The position numbers were made by a program, and so were the translations under genes. From contig DATNPK010000076.1 in the NCBI GenBank assembly GCA_036703275.1, positions 186,001 to 250,000 of the forward strand: DNA of 64,000 nt, in the 5' to 3' direction. The notes below the pieces were generated by a model. That model had not been told where the DNA came from and did not search any database. It saw only the letters and a list, made by a program, of their open reading frames with translations. Below, piece by piece: positions 11,028 through 20,218 of this stretch. Source of the DNA: Coleofasciculaceae cyanobacterium (GTDB lineage: Bacteria; Cyanobacteriota; Cyanobacteriia; Cyanobacteriales; Xenococcaceae). The first letter of the stretch is position 1; each line of letters begins with the position of its first letter.

Positions 11028-11921
11028 ATGCTGATTGTAATTTGTGGCGCAACTGCTAGTGGTAAATCTGGTTTGGCTTTAGAAATTGCCCAGCGCTTAG
11101 ATTCAATTATTATCAGCGCTGATTCTCGTCAGATATATAAAAAATTTGATCTTGGTACAGCGAAGCCATCTCTAGTAGAACAAAAGTTAGTAGCTCATTA
11201 TCAAATAGATATTTGTGAACCAACAGAAACATTAACCCTGGCTGAATATCAACAGCAAACTCAAAAAATAATTATTAATAGCAAGACTAATAACCCTCCT
11301 CTACTGGTTGGTGGAACAGGGTTATATCTAGATTCTATTACCAAAGGCTTAAAAATTCCTTTAGTCTCTCCTCAACCAGAATTGCGATCGCAATTATCTT
11401 CTCTGGGACAAGCTCAAATTTACCCTTGGTTGGTTCAGGTAGATCCGATTGCAGCGCGAAAAATCCATCCTAATGACCAATTTAGAACGTTGAGAGCGTT
11501 AGAAGTATTTTATGTCACAGGAACACCTATTTCTGCCCAACAGGGTGAAAATCCGCCTAATTATCCTATTTTACAAATTGGCTTAGATTGCGAGGTTGCC
11601 ATTTTAGATCGGCGCATAGCTACTCGTACCAAGCAAATGATTGAGCTGGGGCTAGTTCAGGAAGTAGAGTATCTCTGTCAAAAGTATGGCGAACAGCTGC
11701 CTTTGTTAAATACCCTGGGATACACTGAAATAAAACAATATTTGGCGGGGAAGCTCAGTTTAGAACAGGCTATCGCCCAAATTATAACTCATACTCGGCA
11801 ATTTGCTAAACGGCAACGCACCTGGTTTAAGAAGAATCAGCAAATTAATTGGTTTGATAATACCAGCCCCGATTTAGTCGAGCAAGTTTGGCAGAGAATC
11901 AAAGATTTTATCACCGATTAG
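11028..11921 (+). CDS. miaA: tRNA dimethylallyltransferase MiaA
   Basis: 297 residues from ATG 11028 (MLIVICGATASGKSGLALEI). A longer frame begins at 10941, but the family starts just before the P-loop, so the internal ATG is preferred. The enzyme adds the dimethylallyl group to A37 of tRNAs that read UNN codons. Walker A GATASGKS, the substrate loop SADSRQIYKKFDLGTAKPS, LLVGGTGLY and RTLRALEVF are all in place. The C-terminal KRQRTWFKK is characteristic. It converges on msrA. Confidence 0.95.
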   Translation: MLIVICGATASGKSGLALEIAQRLDSIIISADSRQIYKKFDLGTAKPSLVEQKLVAHYQIDICEPTETLTLAEYQQQTQKIIINSKTNNPPLLVGGTGLYLDSITKGLKIPLVSPQPELRSQLSSLGQAQIYPWLVQVDPIAARKIHPNDQFRTLRALEVFYVTGTPISAQQGENPPNYPILQIGLDCEVAILDRRIATRTKQMIELGLVQEVEYLCQKYGEQLPLLNTLGYTEIKQYLAGKLSLEQAIAQIITHTRQFAKRQRTWFKKNQQINWFDNTSPDLVEQVWQRIKDFITD

Positions 11922-11987
11922 GATAATTATTGGGCGAACGACCAAGCGATCGCAGTATCGATTCTATCTCTAAAAGCTATTTAAATC

Positions 11988-12632
11988 CTAATTAGCAGGA
12001 TAGCAAACGCCTACGCCACCTAAACCGCAGTAACCATTTGGCACTTTACTAAGATACTGCTGATGATAATCTTCAGCGTAATAAAATTCTGGAGCATCAA
12101 TAATTTCGGTAGTAATTGGGTCATAACCAGCTTTACTTAATTCTTGCTGATAAGCTGCCAAAGAAGCTTCTGCCAATTGTTTTTGCTCTGGGGTATAAGT
12201 ATAAATACCAGAACGATATTGAGTACCGCGATCGTTACCCTGACGCATTCCTTGGGTAGGATTATGACTTTCCCAAAATACTTTCAATAATTCTTCGTAA
12301 CTGATTTTAGCGGGATCGTAAACCACCAAAACAACCTCGTTATGTCCCGTCATACCAGAGCAAACCTCTTGATAGGTAGGATTAGGAGTATGTCCTGCCG
12401 CATAGCCAGCTGCCGTAGTGTACACCCCTTCCTGCTGCCAAAATTTTCTTTCTGCGCCCCAAAAGCAACCCAAACCAAAAACTGCCTGTTCCATATTTTT
12501 AGGAAAAGGTGGCTTAAGAGGATTACCGTTAACATGATGCTTTTCTGGTACTGGCATAGCTCGATCGCGCCCTGGTAATGCTTCTTGAGAAGAAGGAGTT
12601 GTGGCTGGTTTGCCTAAACCGAATAGTCCCAT
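11988..12632 (-). CDS. msrA: Peptide-methionine (S)-S-oxide reductase MsrA
   Basis: 214 residues. It reduces methionine-S-sulfoxide in oxidised proteins and free methionine. The catalytic Cys56 is in [46 protein letters not shown] and [13 protein letters not shown] are family signatures, and [22 protein letters not shown] closes the fold. The C-terminus [16 protein letters not shown] supplies two resolving cysteines. About 45 residues precede the catalytic domain, a common cyanobacterial extension. Confidence 0.96.
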   Translation of the reverse strand: MGLFGLGKPATTPSSQEALPGRDRAMPVPEKHHVNGNPLKPPFPKNMEQAVFGLGCFWGAERKFWQQEGVYTTAAGYAAGHTPNPTYQEVCSGMTGHNEVVLVVYDPAKISYEELLKVFWESHNPTQGMRQGNDRGTQYRSGIYTYTPEQKQLAEASLAAYQQELSKAGYDPITTEIIDAPEFYYAEDYHQQYLSKVPNGYCGLGGVGVCYPAN

Positions 12633-12875
12633 AAAAATTCTTATTTAGCTTTTATTAATTTTTTTTACGCTACTCTAATCATAGAAGAATCGTTAAACTT
12701 TGAAATTCGGCTAACCCTACCTTCTAAAGGTAATTAAGATTTTTCGCTCTTGGCATCCTGCGTGACGCTGTTGAAGCTTGATTGTTGTTCCCTATTTACT
12801 TACGATACTATAGCCAGGAGTGCAACTAGATCCATATTAGCTAGCCATTTAATCAAGTTTAGTTAGAAAAGGTTT

Positions 12876-13565
12876 ATGAAAATTTTAGTAGTAGAAGATG
12901 ATGAACGTATCAGTGATGCGGTAGTAGAGTATCTCAGCGATCTCCATTATGCTGTTGAAGCGGTCTATGATGGTCAAAGTGCCTGGGATTTACTAGATGT
13001 GTTTACTTACGATCTAGTGCTGCTCGATGTTATGTTACCCAAAATAGATGGGATTACTTTATGCCAAAAGCTACGTAAAAAAGGCTTCAATCTTCCTATT
13101 TTGATGTTGACTGCTCAAGATACTTTGGAAAACAAAATTGTCGGCTTAGATGCAGGTGCAGATGACTATTTAGTCAAACCTTTTGAATTAGATGAATTAT
13201 CGGCTCGGATACGCGCCCTGTTGCGTCGAGGAAGCAGTAGCTTGCCTCCTATTTTGAGTTGGGAAAAATTACGCCTTGACCCAAGTAGTTGTGAAGTCTT
13301 TTATCAAGAGACGCTTTTGCCTCTAAGCCCTAAAGAATACAAGTTACTAGAATTTTTTTTACGTAATGGTCGTCGCGTGTTTAGTCGCGCTCAAATTTTG
13401 GAACATCTCTGGTCTTTTGAACAAGTCCCAGAAGAAGCAACCGTCAAAGCCCATATTAGAGGGTTAAGACAAAAATTAGAAGCTGCTGGCGCACCCCACG
13501 ATTTAATTGAGACTGTTTATGGTTTGGGATATCGTCTGAAAGAAGAACCCCAACAGGTCAAATAA
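12876..13565 (+). CDS. OmpR-family response regulator
   Basis: 229 residues: receiver domain 1-120 (acidic pair ED at 7-9, phospho-acceptor Asp51 in LVLLDVMLP, Thr79 and Lys101 in DYLVKPFEL), then a winged-helix DNA-binding domain (LSPKEYKLLEFFLRNGRRVFSR and the recognition-helix region VKAHIRGLRQKLEAAG). It precedes a histidine kinase gene by 15 bases, so they form a pair. The kinase layout resembles the RppB/NrsS/ManS-like cyanobacterial group, but I cannot assign a signal. Confidence 0.92.
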   Translation: MKILVVEDDERISDAVVEYLSDLHYAVEAVYDGQSAWDLLDVFTYDLVLLDVMLPKIDGITLCQKLRKKGFNLPILMLTAQDTLENKIVGLDAGADDYLVKPFELDELSARIRALLRRGSSSLPPILSWEKLRLDPSSCEVFYQETLLPLSPKEYKLLEFFLRNGRRVFSRAQILEHLWSFEQVPEEATVKAHIRGLRQKLEAAGAPHDLIETVYGLGYRLKEEPQQVK

Positions 13566-13580
13566 TTAGGTTGAACAATA

Positions 13581-14891
13581 ATGCATCAAGACTTGCGATC
13601 GCGTCTGCTACTGTACTATTTGATAGTCATGGCAGCTATCTTAAGTGTTTTTGGCACGGGGGTTTATGTTGTATTTCGACGCAATCTTTATCAACAACTC
13701 GACCGAAAATTATTAACCTTAGCTCAATCGGCTACACCTTCTTTTACGGCAGTGCAAGAGCGCGGTAACTCCTATCTTAGTCAAGTAGAAGAAGTTCCCT
13801 GGCGCGATATTTTTAACCGAGATCGACAAAGCCTAGAATGGTTTGACGAGAAAGGAAAGTTGTTGGGTAGAAAAGGTTTGATCGAGCTAGATGTTCCTCC
13901 AGAAGTAGGCACGACATTCATTCAAAATCCCGATACCGAAGAAGTGTTTCGGACTCATACTCTTTCAATGTTTATTCGCAGAAATAATGAAGCAGGTCCT
14001 CCTACTTTAGTTGGTTTTATTAGAGCAACTCAATCTAACCAAGAAATAGAGCAAGCAGAAGAGCAGCTATTCACAATTTTAATTATTGGGGGTATGCTGA
14101 CTTTAATTTTGATTGGCTTGGGTGGCTTCTGGCTGACGCAAAAAGCAATTCAACCGATTGAAGCTAGTTTTTTACAGCTAAAACAGTTTACTGCCGATGC
14201 GTCTCATGAACTGCGTAGCCCCCTAACGGCGATCAAAGCTTCTGTAGATATTATGCGTACTCATCCAGAGCGAGTTCATCCTAAAGATACCAAAAAACTA
14301 GAGGCGATCGCTGGTGCTACACTACAGATGAGTGAGATGTTAGGCGATTTGCTATTTTTAGCCCGCGCCGATGCCGATGCGGAACTACCTGTAAATGAGC
14401 GCAAATTAACCCCAGTATTTCTCAATCAAATTCTGCAGAACTGCTTTGTACTCTTAGAACCTTTGGCTAGCGATAAAAAAATCGTGTTTCAGTCAAAATT
14501 CAGGGAGGAAATTCATGTGTTAGGAGACATTCCTCAGCTTTCTCGACTTTTCTCAAATTTGTTAGAAAATGCTCTGCAATATACTCCAAATGAAGGTAGA
14601 GTCAGTTTAGATTTATATCGACAAAATCGTTTTGCCGTGATTAGCGTCCGCGATACGGGTATAGGCATTGCTCCAGACCAAATCTCTAAAGTTTTCGATC
14701 GCTTTTGGCGAGCCACCAAAGCTCGTTCTCATCGAGAGGGCGGTACAGGTTTGGGTTTAGCTATTTCGGCAGCGATCGCCAAACGTCATGATGGAAGAAT
14801 TTCTGTCACCAGTGAACTCAATATTGGTACCTGCTTTTTGGTACGTATTCCGATTCTTGATAATAAAAGATCGCCGATGATAAAAGTTTGA
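13581..14891 (+). CDS. Membrane sensor histidine kinase
   Basis: 436 residues. Two membrane helices (YYLIVMAAILSVFGTGVYVV near 11-32 and LFTILIIGGMLTLILIGLGGFWL near 168-190) enclose a ~130-residue extracytoplasmic sensor. HisKA has the phospho-accepting His in ADASHELRSPLTAI (about residue 209). N-box LENALQYTPNEG, G1 DTGIGIAPDQ and G2 GGTGLGLAI make a complete HATPase domain. There is no clear HAMP. It is cotranscribed with the regulator 15 bases upstream and followed by the hairpin at 14927. Confidence 0.92.
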   Translation: MHQDLRSRLLLYYLIVMAAILSVFGTGVYVVFRRNLYQQLDRKLLTLAQSATPSFTAVQERGNSYLSQVEEVPWRDIFNRDRQSLEWFDEKGKLLGRKGLIELDVPPEVGTTFIQNPDTEEVFRTHTLSMFIRRNNEAGPPTLVGFIRATQSNQEIEQAEEQLFTILIIGGMLTLILIGLGGFWLTQKAIQPIEASFLQLKQFTADASHELRSPLTAIKASVDIMRTHPERVHPKDTKKLEAIAGATLQMSEMLGDLLFLARADADAELPVNERKLTPVFLNQILQNCFVLLEPLASDKKIVFQSKFREEIHVLGDIPQLSRLFSNLLENALQYTPNEGRVSLDLYRQNRFAVISVRDTGIGIAPDQISKVFDRFWRATKARSHREGGTGLGLAISAAIAKRHDGRISVTSELNIGTCFLVRIPILDNKRSPMIKV

Positions 14892-14926
14892 AATAAATTA
14901 CTATCTTAATCGAGCTTATTTTTTTT

Positions 14927-14960
14927 AAATGGCAGTTTGACCATGTTCAAACTGCCATTT
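14927..14960 (+). terminator. Strong hairpin after the two-component pair
   Basis: AAATGGCAGTTTGA (14927-14940) pairs with TTCAAACTGCCATTT (14946-14960): a near-perfect 14-bp stem 36 bases past the kinase stop. The T-run lies on the upstream side, so it would be best formed for minus-strand transcripts, but it is the only candidate terminator for this operon. Confidence 0.55.
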
Positions 14961-15072
14961 GCTATAGCTAACTATTTTTAAAAAAATACAGATAAATTTT
15001 GACTATAATTTTCAGCCTCTGACTGGGCAAGATAAAGAGGGTGTATGAGCGATTAAAGACAAGATAGTCACT

Positions 15073-16035
15073 ATGAATCGAAACAACTCAGAAATTGGTA
15101 CTGTTTCTGGACAAGAAATTTATCAGAAGATTTACCACAATATTCAGCAGGTAGTACAAGGGCAATCAACCGCGATTAGAAACTTACTAGCTGGGTTTGC
15201 CAGTGGTGGTCATGTCTTATTAGAAGATTATCCTGGTACAGGTAAGACTACCTTAGCTAAAGCTTTGGCTTATTCAATTGATGCTCGGTTTAAACGCATT
15301 CAGTTTACTCCCGATTTGCTGCCCTCCGATATTATTGGCATCTCCATTTTTAATCAAAGCGATCGCACTTTCCAGTTTCATGAAGGTCCAATTTTTGCCA
15401 ATATTGTTTTGGTAGATGAAATTAACCGTGCTTCTCCTCGCACCCAGTCGGCACTATTGGAAGCGATGGCTGAGTCTCAGGTAAGCGTGGATGGTCAAAT
15501 TAGAAAGTTACCCGATCTATTTTTGGTGATTGCGACTCAAAATCCAGTCGGTTCTCATGGAACATATCCTTTGCCTGAAGCTCAGATGGATCGTTTTGCG
15601 CTCCAGTTTAGCTTGGGGTATGTTGCACCTGAAAATGAGGTAAAAATTTTATCAGCTCAACTTCAGAATCATCCCCTAGATAAGATTAAACCCTGCGTTT
15701 CTCTCTCAGAAGCGATCGCACTAATACAGCAGGTAGAACAAGTTAGGGTTAGCGATGTCATGAAACGCTATTTGGTCGATCTAGTTAATGCGACCCGTAC
15801 CGCCGAAGGAATACAGTTAGGAAGCAGTCCCAGAGGTTCTTTGGCATTAATGAAGGTGGCTCAAGCCTTAGCTTTATTTGATGGTTATAAATTTGTTGCC
15901 CCAGAACAAATACAAGAATTGGCAGTTATGGTCATTGCTCACAGGTTAGTTATGCAGCCTCAAGCACGTTTTTCAGGTCAAACTGCTGCGGGAGTAGTGC
16001 AAGATCTTCTGAAAACTCTTCCTGTTCCTAGCTAA
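15073..16035 (+). CDS. MoxR-family AAA+ ATPase
   Basis: 320 residues. Walker A GTGKTTLAKAL begins near residue 55. Walker B VLVDEINRASPRTQSALLEAM, sensor 1 VIATQNPVGSHGTYPLPEAQMDRFAL and the sensor 2 region SPRGSLALMKVAQALAL are all intact. MoxR ATPases act as chaperone-like factors that assemble or activate metalloenzymes and usually neighbour a DUF58/VWA gene. No such partner is adjacent here: the next gene, galE, is convergent and ends seven bases away. Confidence 0.92.
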   Translation: MNRNNSEIGTVSGQEIYQKIYHNIQQVVQGQSTAIRNLLAGFASGGHVLLEDYPGTGKTTLAKALAYSIDARFKRIQFTPDLLPSDIIGISIFNQSDRTFQFHEGPIFANIVLVDEINRASPRTQSALLEAMAESQVSVDGQIRKLPDLFLVIATQNPVGSHGTYPLPEAQMDRFALQFSLGYVAPENEVKILSAQLQNHPLDKIKPCVSLSEAIALIQQVEQVRVSDVMKRYLVDLVNATRTAEGIQLGSSPRGSLALMKVAQALALFDGYKFVAPEQIQELAVMVIAHRLVMQPQARFSGQTAAGVVQDLLKTLPVPS

Positions 16036-16041
16036 TTAAAA

Positions 16042-17028
16042 CTAAATCTGGCTGTTTAATTTTTTCTTTTCCCAAGCAAGAGCAGAACTAACAATTTCAT
16101 CTAAAGAATCATGTTGGGGTTTCCAGCCGATTACTTCGCGAATTTTAGCTCCAGAAGCTACAACACAAGCGGGATCGCCCAGTCTACGAGGAGATTCAAT
16201 CACTGGGAAATCTACCCCAGAAATTTCTTGAATTTTAGACAATACCTCTTTAACGCTATAACCACTGCCATAGCCACAGTTGAATATTTGGCTAGTAGCT
16301 TCCTTTTCCAGATAAGTTAAAGCATCAATGTGAGCAGCAGCTAGATCCTCAACATGAATGTAATCCCGAACTCCTGTACCGTCAGGAGTAGGATAGTCTG
16401 TCCCAAAAATACTAGCGCTCGAACGAATTCCCAAAGCTGCATCACAACCTACCTTGATTAAATGGGCGGCTTTGTTCCCCATCTGACCAATTTTGCCAGA
16501 ACTGTCGGCTCCTGCCACGTTAAAATAACGTAAGATGACATATTTAAGCTCTGAAGCTCGAGCATAGTCACGAATAATAGTCTCACTCATCAACTTTGAT
16601 TTGCCGTAAGGATTAATGGGTAAGGTAGGAGAAGATTCTCGAACAGGATATTCCTGAATTTCGCCGTATACCGCAGCCGTACTTGAAAAGACCAACTGGT
16701 TAACATCAAACTTTTGGCAACACTGCAATAAATTAACTACGTTACAAGTATTGTTGTAGTAATAATTGAGGGGCTTCTCTAAAGATTCGGGAACGGAAAT
16801 GCTGGCTGCAAAATGAAGTACAGCATCAAACTGGTGTTGGGTAAAGACCTGTGCCAAACGCTGTGGGTCATTTAATTCTCCTTGAATTAATTCGCCATAC
16901 AGTATCGCTGCTGCTGAACCTGTAGACAGATTGTCATAAATAACAATCTCATAACCAGCTTCTCCTAGCTTTTTTACAGTATGAGAGCCAATATAACCCG
17001 CACCACCAGTAAGCAAAATCTTCGCCAT
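16042..17028 (-). CDS. galE: UDP-glucose 4-epimerase GalE
   Basis: 328 residues, an extended short-chain dehydrogenase. The NAD-binding GGAGYIGSHTVKKL is at the N-terminus, the Ser/Tyr-X3-Lys catalytic set in FSSTAAVYGE and NPYGKSK, and the substrate region NVAGADSSGKIGQ and PDGTGVRDYIHVEDLA follow. It interconverts UDP-glucose and UDP-galactose for polysaccharide and lipid sugars. Together with the UDP-xylose pair at 24035-26424 it forms part of the nucleotide-sugar supply of this region. It converges on the moxR gene. Confidence 0.95.
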   Translation of the reverse strand: MAKILLTGGAGYIGSHTVKKLGEAGYEIVIYDNLSTGSAAAILYGELIQGELNDPQRLAQVFTQHQFDAVLHFAASISVPESLEKPLNYYYNNTCNVVNLLQCCQKFDVNQLVFSSTAAVYGEIQEYPVRESSPTLPINPYGKSKLMSETIIRDYARASELKYVILRYFNVAGADSSGKIGQMGNKAAHLIKVGCDAALGIRSSASIFGTDYPTPDGTGVRDYIHVEDLAAAHIDALTYLEKEATSQIFNCGYGSGYSVKEVLSKIQEISGVDFPVIESPRRLGDPACVVASGAKIREVIGWKPQHDSLDEIVSSALAWEKKKLNSQI

Positions 17029-17368
17029 AGTAATTTGTATCTAAATTCCTTTTGATCGCAATTAATTATCGCAAGTGTTTAAATATTTAATACAAAACTT
17101 CGTAAAAAGTTTAAGGTTTAAACTTAAATGGCTGTAATTTACTAATAATAATCTGTAGTCATCCTAATAAACACTAAAAGCTATTTTTAGAAGTATGTAC
17201 TATAGCATTTACGTAGTCTGCACAACTTATTGACCAGAACTACAATTAAAATTTCATCTCAACAATTTTAGGGTTCAAGAGGAAAACACCTTGCAATTTG
17301 TCTAAATAAAGCGGTAATTTGATTAAAAGCAACTATCAATTTTGTGCTGCCAAAACTCAGTGTAATTT
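17029..17368. other. Divergent intergenic region galE / helicase
   Basis: 340 AT-rich bases that must carry both promoters. I see no hairpin, repeat or open frame worth calling. Confidence 0.5.
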
Positions 17369-18853
17369 ATGCCTCGATCGCCCAAGCTAAAATTCGATCG
17401 CGGAACTTTAATCTTACATCCACCCCCAAAGGGCCAAGCTTGGTTGGATTATGCCACTTGGGACGATCGCATAGAAAAGTTTCGCATTCCCGCGATTTAT
17501 TACCGTTCTCTCGTAGAAGCTCTCCAGGCAGATGACAAAAAAATTATTGACGAAGCCAGAGAATTTTACAATCTGGAACTAAAATCTAGATCGCAACTCG
17601 AACCCTATCCCCATCAGACAGAGGCATTACAGGCATGGAAACAGGCGCGAAGGCAGGGAGTCGTAGTTTTGCCTACCGCAGCTGGCAAGACTTATTTAGC
17701 TGAGTTAGCAATGCAGTCTACGCCTCGCACTACTTTGATTGTGGTGCCAACTCTAGATTTAATGCATCAGTGGTATGCTCAGATTGAATCTGCTTTTCCT
17801 CATGCAGAAGTGGGTTTGTTGGGTGGTGGTTCACGCGATCGCACTCCGATTTTGATTGCTACCTACAACAGTGCAGCAATTCACGCCGAAACCTTGGGTA
17901 ATCGTTATGCACTGCAAATCTTTGATGAGTGCCATCATTTACCGACCGACTTTTTTAAAGTAATTGCCGAATATGCGATCGCTCCTTATCGCTTGGGGTT
18001 AACTGCGACTCCTGAACGCAGCGACGGTACTCACCGCCATTTAGATACTCTAATTGGCAAAATTATCTATCGTAAAACCCCTGAAGAACTCTCTGGTGCA
18101 GCCTTAGCCAATCACAAAATAGTCCAGATGCGAGTCAAACTATCTGAGCTAGAACAATTAAAATACGAAGAGGCGATCGCGATACGGAGTAAATTTTTGC
18201 GTCAGTCTAATATTTCTTTAGGTAGCCTTCAAGGATGGCAGCTATTTGTCCAAGCTAGCGCGCGATCGCCCCAAGGTAGAAAAGCGATGTTAGCTCACCG
18301 ACAAGCAAAAGAGATCGCTTTGGGTACAGATGCCAAAATCCGTGTATTGATTGACTTAATCGAAAAACATTCCACAGAACGCATTTTAATTTTCACTAAT
18401 GATAACGCCACTGTTTATCGCATCTCGCAACAGTTTTTGATTCCCGCTATTACTTATCAGACTGCGGTTAAAGAACGTCACGATATTTTAACCAGATTTA
18501 AAGCAGGAGAATATAAAACTTTAGTAGCGTCTCACGTACTCAATGAAGGGGTAGATGTACCCGATGCTCGAATTGCAATTATTCTGTCTGGTACAGGTTC
18601 TACTAGAGAATATATTCAAAGATTAGGTAGAGTGCTAAGAAAAGGCAATACCAGTAATAAACAGGCGATTCTCTACGAGGTTGTGACAGAAAACACTAGT
18701 GAAGAAAGAACATCAGAACGCCGTCGCGGTGAGCAAAGCTACGAGCAACCTCAACACCCACAATTGCAGCTCATTACGACCAAACCGAAACCCAAAAAGC
18801 AACAGTTCAAAGCAGCCGAAAAATCAAAACAATGGAATACGGAGGAAGAATAG
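17369..18853 (+). CDS. XPB/Rad25-like superfamily 2 DNA helicase
   Basis: 494 residues. An N-terminal ~75-residue domain (FDRGTLILHPPPKGQAWLDY, FRIPAIYYRSLVEALQ) resembles the XPB damage-recognition module. Helicase motif I is VLPTAAGKTYLAEL (near residue 104), motif II is DECHH, motif III GLTATPERSDG, and motif VI EYIQRLGRVLRKG. The C-terminus is basic and Q-rich (KPKPKKQQFKAAEKSK), probably for DNA contact. Prokaryotic XPB-like helicases are linked to DNA repair or transcription-coupled unwinding; the cyanobacterial role is unproven. A nuclease partner (Bax1-like) is not adjacent. Confidence 0.88.
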   Translation: MPRSPKLKFDRGTLILHPPPKGQAWLDYATWDDRIEKFRIPAIYYRSLVEALQADDKKIIDEAREFYNLELKSRSQLEPYPHQTEALQAWKQARRQGVVVLPTAAGKTYLAELAMQSTPRTTLIVVPTLDLMHQWYAQIESAFPHAEVGLLGGGSRDRTPILIATYNSAAIHAETLGNRYALQIFDECHHLPTDFFKVIAEYAIAPYRLGLTATPERSDGTHRHLDTLIGKIIYRKTPEELSGAALANHKIVQMRVKLSELEQLKYEEAIAIRSKFLRQSNISLGSLQGWQLFVQASARSPQGRKAMLAHRQAKEIALGTDAKIRVLIDLIEKHSTERILIFTNDNATVYRISQQFLIPAITYQTAVKERHDILTRFKAGEYKTLVASHVLNEGVDVPDARIAIILSGTGSTREYIQRLGRVLRKGNTSNKQAILYEVVTENTSEERTSERRRGEQSYEQPQHPQLQLITTKPKPKKQQFKAAEKSKQWNTEEE

Positions 18854-18907
18854 TTAATTAATGTTTGCCGATTCTCACAAAAAAGCTTGCAGCTACAAAA
18901 AATAAAA

Positions 18908-19786
18908 TTACTTTTTAGGCGAGAATAACAATACGGGAAACCAGCTACTACGCATCATATCATTGGCAAAACTGCGAACCGTCCACTGGAAAAGACTGTT
19001 GCGATAATCTGTAGCAATGGCGATCGCGCTAATGTCGAAATCCAAAGCAGCAGTAGTAATTTCCTGCAAAGGATTGCCTACTTTTACCAGAGTATCTACT
19101 TCAAGATCTAAAGCTTCTAGTTCTTTTTTTACCGATTGTAGATTAGCTTTTGCCTCTTCTACTCGCTGTTTGGCTAAAATCGACTTCCTACCGCAATCAT
19201 CAACCACCGACATTAGCATACACTGCTTTAGCGAATTTTCTGGGCGATTCTGGGCATACTTTTTAATTTCTTCAATCAAATAACGAGCAGTCTCACTATT
19301 GTTGTAGGGAATCAGTAGATAACGCCAAAGATGACGACAGCGTAAGTGCAACTCTTCAAGAGTATAGGTAGTGATTAGTTCGGGGCGAATAATATTGAGT
19401 GGTTGGCTGGTGGCTTTCGCTAATCCAGCGCTGGTGCTGCCAAAAAATTTCTCTTGTAATAAACTTCTAATTGGAGTTCCCGTCATAATTACATCTACGG
19501 GATGCTTTTTCAATACTCTAGGAATTGTATCGAGGGGTTTTCCTGAAAGGACTTCTATTTGAACATCTACACCGGAAGGAGCATGCTCTAAAGCTTTCTC
19601 AAAGCGTTGTTTAGCTCGCTCTATTTTTTCATCATCTACTCTTGGCACTTCTCCTTCTTCCCAAAGCGGAACACTATGAAAGAAAACGATTTTCTTTAGA
19701 CCACTTTGAGCCAAGCTTGGCACGCAATCAAGGAAACGGTACAAACCGTCGGTAAAATCTGTGCAGATTAAGCAACTTTGAAACAT
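18908..19786 (-). CDS. Tandem universal stress protein
   Basis: 292 residues containing two Usp domains: residues 1-~133 (from FQSCLICTDFTDGL to IMTGTPIRSLLQEKFFGSTSAGL) and ~150-292 (from WRYLLIPYNNSETARYL to VLLFSPKK). Repeat 1 keeps a GTP-like G-(2x)-G-(9x)-G/S segment (TGTPIRSLLQEKFFGSTS). Repeat 2 has a weaker one (ATDYRNSLFQWTVRSFAND), so ATP binding may be confined to the first domain. Cytoplasmic stress or adenylate-binding role by family. It lies upstream of nblA on the same strand with a 166-base gap, so separate transcription is likely. Confidence 0.85.
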   Translation of the reverse strand: MFQSCLICTDFTDGLYRFLDCVPSLAQSGLKKIVFFHSVPLWEEGEVPRVDDEKIERAKQRFEKALEHAPSGVDVQIEVLSGKPLDTIPRVLKKHPVDVIMTGTPIRSLLQEKFFGSTSAGLAKATSQPLNIIRPELITTYTLEELHLRCRHLWRYLLIPYNNSETARYLIEEIKKYAQNRPENSLKQCMLMSVVDDCGRKSILAKQRVEEAKANLQSVKKELEALDLEVDTLVKVGNPLQEITTAALDFDISAIAIATDYRNSLFQWTVRSFANDMMRSSWFPVLLFSPKK

Positions 19787-19952
19787 ATGAGCTAAATGAC
19801 AAATCTTTTTTTTAGACTAACAAATAAAAGGTTCGACACTCGCAATAATCTTAATTTTCTTATTTTTTCTTGAGTATTAACCCCAACATCCCCAGCTTTT
19901 TTCCTGGAAACCAGCGAGAGAAGGAGGCGTAATCAAGTACGATCTAGATACT

Positions 19953-20147
19953 TTATATCGTTGGCGGAGAATCTATTCCCCATTGATGACGAATAAAGTG
20001 TTGATACATATTGTCCTTAAGGATCATTTGCTCATAGAGCTTAACTAGAAATTCTTGAGCTTGTTCATGGCTCATTGATTGAACTTGAGTCTCAAATGAG
20101 CGAATATTAAATTTTTGCTCTAGAGACAGTTTCATTGAATCTGACAT
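19953..20147 (-). CDS. nblA: Phycobilisome degradation protein NblA
   Basis: 64 residues from ATG 20147, with AGGAG eight bases upstream; a GTG three codons earlier sits inside the ribosome-site spacing and is less likely. The body matches NblA closely: LSLEQKFNIRSFETQVQSMS, HEQAQEFLVKLYEQMILKD and the C-terminal HQWGID. NblA is a small helical-hairpin dimer that binds phycobiliproteins and a ClpC partner to trigger phycobilisome breakdown under nutrient or light stress. An RpaB-type HLR1 site lies 54 bases upstream. Confidence 0.95.
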   Translation of the reverse strand: MSDSMKLSLEQKFNIRSFETQVQSMSHEQAQEFLVKLYEQMILKDNMYQHFIRHQWGIDSPPTI

Positions 20148-20200
20148 AAAAAACACTCCTAATTTTTAGATTGTCTGTCAATTAGACTCAGATTACTTTT

Positions 20201-20218
20201 AATGTAACCCAATGTAAC
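20201..20218 (-). promoter_or_regulatory. Perfect HLR1 (RpaB-type) direct repeat upstream of nblA
   Basis: On the minus strand the sequence reads GTTACATT-GG-GTTACATT, an exact match to the HLR1 consensus of two (G/T)TTACA(T/A)(T/A) repeats separated by two bases. It is centred about 60 bases before the nblA start and would overlap the -35 region of a promoter whose -10 could be TAATCT. HLR1 is known as the binding site of the response regulator RpaB in high-light-regulated cyanobacterial genes. Confidence 0.75.
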
